From the NCBI GenBank assembly GCA_028281235.1, contig JANQKG010000042.1:24807-88806 (forward strand): 64,000 nt of DNA. The letters run 5' to 3'. Below the pieces are notes generated by a model. It was not told the DNA's origin, did not search any database, and saw only the letters and a program-made list of their open reading frames with translations. Shown piece by piece: positions 61,816 through 64,000 of this stretch (positions are counted from its first letter, which is position 1; every line of letters starts with the position of its first letter). A program made the translations under genes and the position numbers. Source of the stretch: Afifellaceae bacterium (GTDB lineage Bacteria; Pseudomonadota; Alphaproteobacteria; Rhizobiales; Afifellaceae).

Positions 61816-62040
61816 TCAAGCGTCCACAAGATCGAGCCTCGACTCAATCCTGGAAAGCCGCTCATCAAAACGATCCATCCGCTTGTTCAGCGCGGCGAGC
61901 TGCACCAACTCCTGGCCGGTGTGCTCCTCTATGGCACTCAAGCGAACACCGTGGTCGGCAACTGTCTCCCGGAGCGCGTCCACACCGTAACGTATGTGGC
62001 GCAGCTGTTCGAGAACGAGATTGCTGACATCTTCTGCCAT
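61816..62040 (-). CDS. Small coiled-coil protein inside the atp operon
   Basis: 74 residues, highly charged and heptad-like through its whole length (RHIRYGVDALRETVADHG, LNKRMDRFDERLSRIESRL). AGGA lies 7 bases upstream. It sits between atpG (35 bp upstream) and atpD (70 bp downstream) on the same strand. Similar small coiled-coil proteins occur widely in alphaproteobacteria, with unknown function. Its place between two F1 subunit genes is not part of the standard operon. Confidence 0.82.
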   Translation of the reverse strand: MAEDVSNLVLEQLRHIRYGVDALRETVADHGVRLSAIEEHTGQELVQLAALNKRMDRFDERLSRIESRLDLVDA

Positions 62041-62075
62041 CTCCCTATCCTATCACGCCTGTCGCCGGAGACTAT

Positions 62076-62957
62076 CTACACCGCCTCAGCGCCGGATATG
62101 ATCTCAATAAGCTCTTTGGTGATCTGGGCTTGGCGCTGACGGTTATAGCTCAGCGTCAAGCGGTCGATCATGTCGCCGGCATTGCGCGTGGCGTTGTCCA
62201 TGGCGCTCATCTGCGCGCCATAAAACGACGCGGCGTTCTCCAGGAGCGCCTTGAAAATCTGCACCGACACATTGCGCGGCAGAAGCTCGGCGAGAATCTC
62301 CTCCTCGTCGGGCTCGTATTCGTAGATCGCGCCGTTCAGGTCGAGCGCCTCGTCCTCCTTCGGCAGTTCCGCCGGAATGATACGCTGTCCGGTGGGTATC
62401 TGGCTGACCACCGACCTGAAATGCGAGTAGTACAGCGTCGCGACATCGAATTCGCCGGCCTCGAACATCTCCAACAGCCGATCGGCGACCTGTTTGGCCT
62501 CGGTGAAGGAGACCTGCTTCACGTGGCGCAGGTCCATCTGCTCTACGATGTCGTCATCGAAATGCCGGCGGAGAATGTCGTAGCCCTTGCGGCCGACGGT
62601 GAAGATCTTGACCGTTTTGCCGAGCGATTTCAGGCGCATGGCGTCCTCGCGCGCCAGGCGCGCAATGGCGCTGTTGAAGGCGCCCGCCAGCCCGCGCTCG
62701 CCGGTGCAGACGAGAAGCAGATGCACCTCATCATTGCCTGTGCCGGTCATCAGCGCCGGCGCGCCGGGCTGACCGGCGGCTGCCGACGCGATGTTGGCGA
62801 GCACCCGGCTCATGCGATCGGAATAGGGCCGCGCCGCTTCGGCGGCTTCCTGCGCGCGACGCAGCTTCGCCGCGGCCACCATCTGCATGGCCTTGGTGAT
62901 CTTCTGCGTCGCCTTGACGGAGGCGATGCGGTTCCTGAGTTCCTTGAGGCTCGGCAC
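62076..62957 (-). CDS. atpG: ATP synthase F1 gamma subunit
   Basis: 293 residues. Long N- and C-terminal helices of the central shaft ([23 protein letters not shown] opens the protein in two blocks; [24 protein letters not shown] ends it) and [13 protein letters not shown]. Complete. Confidence 0.97.
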   Translation of the reverse strand: MPSLKELRNRIASVKATQKITKAMQMVAAAKLRRAQEAAEAARPYSDRMSRVLANIASAAAGQPGAPALMTGTGNDEVHLLLVCTGERGLAGAFNSAIARLAREDAMRLKSLGKTVKIFTVGRKGYDILRRHFDDDIVEQMDLRHVKQVSFTEAKQVADRLLEMFEAGEFDVATLYYSHFRSVVSQIPTGQRIIPAELPKEDEALDLNGAIYEYEPDEEEILAELLPRNVSVQIFKALLENAASFYGAQMSAMDNATRNAGDMIDRLTLSYNRQRQAQITKELIEIISGAEAV

Positions 62958-62982
62958 GAGCGGCTAATCCTTATCGCCCAGA

Positions 62983-63012
62983 ATCGATTTCAGAAATCGA
63001 TTTCAGAATCGG
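62983..63012. repeat. Short tandem AATCGATTTCAG repeat between atpA and atpG
   Basis: Two to three copies of a 12-13 base unit (AGAATCGATTTCAG, AAATCGATTTCAG, AATCGG), each with the palindrome AATCGATT, fill the 55-bp gap. It is AT-rich against a GC-rich background. Confidence 0.6.
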
Positions 63013-63927
63013 TTACGCGAAGTTCTTCGCGAACGCCTCCAAGATGCCCTTGAGCTTGTCGGAGAGCTCATCGGTGAGTTCGCCCTTGTCGCGAATCGCG
63101 TCGAGCACGGCTTTGTGCTCGCCGCGCATCAGCGTGAGCAGGTTCACCTCAAAATCGTGCACGCGCTCAAGCGGCAGCGCGTCGAGGTGGCCCTGCGTGC
63201 CGGCATAGATGACGACCACCTGCTCCTCCACCTTGAGCGGCGAGAACTGCGCCTGCTTAAGGAGCTCGGTCAGCCGCGCGCCGCGGTTGAGGAGCCGCTG
63301 GGTCGCTGCATCCAGATCGGAGCCGAACTGCGCAAACGCCGCCATCTCGCGGTATTGCGCCAACTCGCCCTTAATGCGGCCGGCGACCTGCTTCATCGCC
63401 TTGATCTGTGCGGAAGAGCCGACGCGCGAGACCGACAGGCCGACATTCACCGCCGGGCGGATGCCCTGGTAGAAGAGGTCCGTCTCCAGAAAGATCTGAC
63501 CGTCCGTGATGGAGATGACGTTGGTCGGGATATAGGCCGACACGTCGTTGGCCTGAGTTTCGATGACCGGCAGCGCGGTCAGCGAACCGTTGCCGTTGTC
63601 GTCGTTCATCTTGGCGGCGCGCTCCAGGAGCCGCGAATGCAGATAGAAGACGTCGCCGGGATAGGCCTCGCGCCCGGGCGGGCGGCGCAGCAGCAGCGAC
63701 ATCTGACGATAGGACACGGCCTGCTTGGAGAGATCGTCATAGGCGATCACGGCGTGCATGCCGTTGTCGCGGAAATATTCGCCCATGGCACAGCCGGAGA
63801 ACGGCGCCAGGAACTGCATCGGCGCGGGGTCTGAAGCCGTCGCGGCGATGATGATGGCGTAGTCGAGCGCGCCGTTCTCTTCCAGCGTCTTGGCGAACTG
63901 CACGACGGTGGAGCGCTTCTGCCCGAC
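63013..63927 (-). CDS. atpA: ATP synthase F1 alpha subunit, C-terminal 60 percent only
   Basis: 304 residues ending normally ([13 protein letters not shown]). It includes [19 protein letters not shown], the [24 protein letters not shown] block and [15 protein letters not shown]. Homology stops at [11 protein letters not shown], which corresponds to about residue 205 of the roughly 510-residue family. The nucleotide-binding P-loop and the N-terminal half are absent on this strand. Upstream of 63927 the DNA turns into an inverted, plus-strand atpA fragment, so the gene is interrupted by a junction, not just cut by the window end. Confidence 0.9.
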   Translation of the reverse strand, partial: VGQKRSTVVQFAKTLEENGALDYAIIIAATASDPAPMQFLAPFSGCAMGEYFRDNGMHAVIAYDDLSKQAVSYRQMSLLLRRPPGREAYPGDVFYLHSRLLERAAKMNDDNGNGSLTALPVIETQANDVSAYIPTNVISITDGQIFLETDLFYQGIRPAVNVGLSVSRVGSSAQIKAMKQVAGRIKGELAQYREMAAFAQFGSDLDAATQRLLNRGARLTELLKQAQFSPLKVEEQVVVIYAGTQGHLDALPLERVHDFEVNLLTLMRGEHKAVLDAIRDKGELTDELSDKLKGILEAFAKNFA

Positions 63928-64000
63928 GAGAACAAGAAGCTCTACTGCATCTACGTGGCCGTCGGTCAGAAACGCTCCACGGTGGTGCAATTCGCCAAGA
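63928..64000 (+). other. Plus-strand atpA fragment in head-to-head inverted arrangement
   Basis: In the plus frame from 63928 the sequence reads [18 protein letters not shown] and on to VVQFAK, the AtpA segment around residues 192-215. The last 40 bases are the inverted counterpart of 63888-63927 with five differences, all at third codon positions. This copy runs off the right edge. Confidence 0.85.

Overview
The window is GC-rich chromosomal DNA with almost no spacing between genes. It most likely comes from an alphaproteobacterium of the order Hyphomicrobiales (Rhizobiales). The evidence is conserved gene neighbourhoods (trpG-trpD-trpC-moaC-moeA near lexA; accA-xerD facing aroK-aroB; bolA-dnaJ-like-cobS-cobT; rpmB ... 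SUV3-like helicase-S4 protein-fdxA-carD; atpA-G-D-C), a GAAC-N7-GAAC SOS box, and four copies of a RIME-like palindromic repeat around the motif GAGCATGATC. Genus cannot be called from the sequence. I saw no tRNA, rRNA, CRISPR array, transposase or prophage.

Layout. 0-5.5 kb is accessory: a truncated membrane protein that looks like the N-terminus of a class III nucleotide cyclase, a secreted caspase-like protein with five 121-residue repeats, a three-helix membrane protein resembling Pycsar-type effectors, a SRPBCC protein and a GST. 5.7-9.8 kb carries trpGDC-moaC-moeA. 10-13.6 kb holds small hypothetical proteins, a DoxX-like/NDH-2 fusion and lexA. 13.6-25 kb has comEC, glnS, the debris of an iorBA-type molybdenum dehydrogenase, a DUF1761 protein, gltX, an M3 peptidase, a LysE exporter and a lytic transglycosylase. 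25-33 kb is a run of minus-strand genes: L,D-transpeptidase, exported MsrA, DUF1178, nitrilase-family amidase, glutaredoxin, ComF, an Flp-pilin-like peptide, mutT, argJ and a parvulin. secA follows at 33-36 kb.

36-48 kb contains a lipoprotein L,D-transpeptidase, accA, xerD with a 47-residue membrane peptide, aroKB, bolA, a J-domain protein, cobST, an exported phytase-like protein, a queuosine-precursor-transporter-like gene and rpmB. 48-55 kb has a DUF3108 protein, a 1057-residue SUV3-like helicase, an Hsp15-like protein, fdxA and carD. 55-59.7 kb has a Bcr/CflA exporter (preceded by a possible leader peptide and terminator), a HupE/UreJ protein and a secreted calcineurin-like phosphoesterase. 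59.9-64 kb is the 3' part of the F1 ATP synthase operon, with an extra small coiled-coil gene between atpG and atpD.

The observations most worth checking are: (1) the caspase/TM/cyclase neighbourhood as a possible signalling or defence module; (2) the right edge, where minus-strand atpA is cut and a plus-strand atpA fragment begins, with only synonymous differences between the two; (3) a 24-bp direct duplication flanking a short repeat element and supplying the stop codons of two convergent genes; (4) RIME-like repeats abutting stop codons; (5) the leader-peptide/terminator arrangement upstream of the drug exporter.
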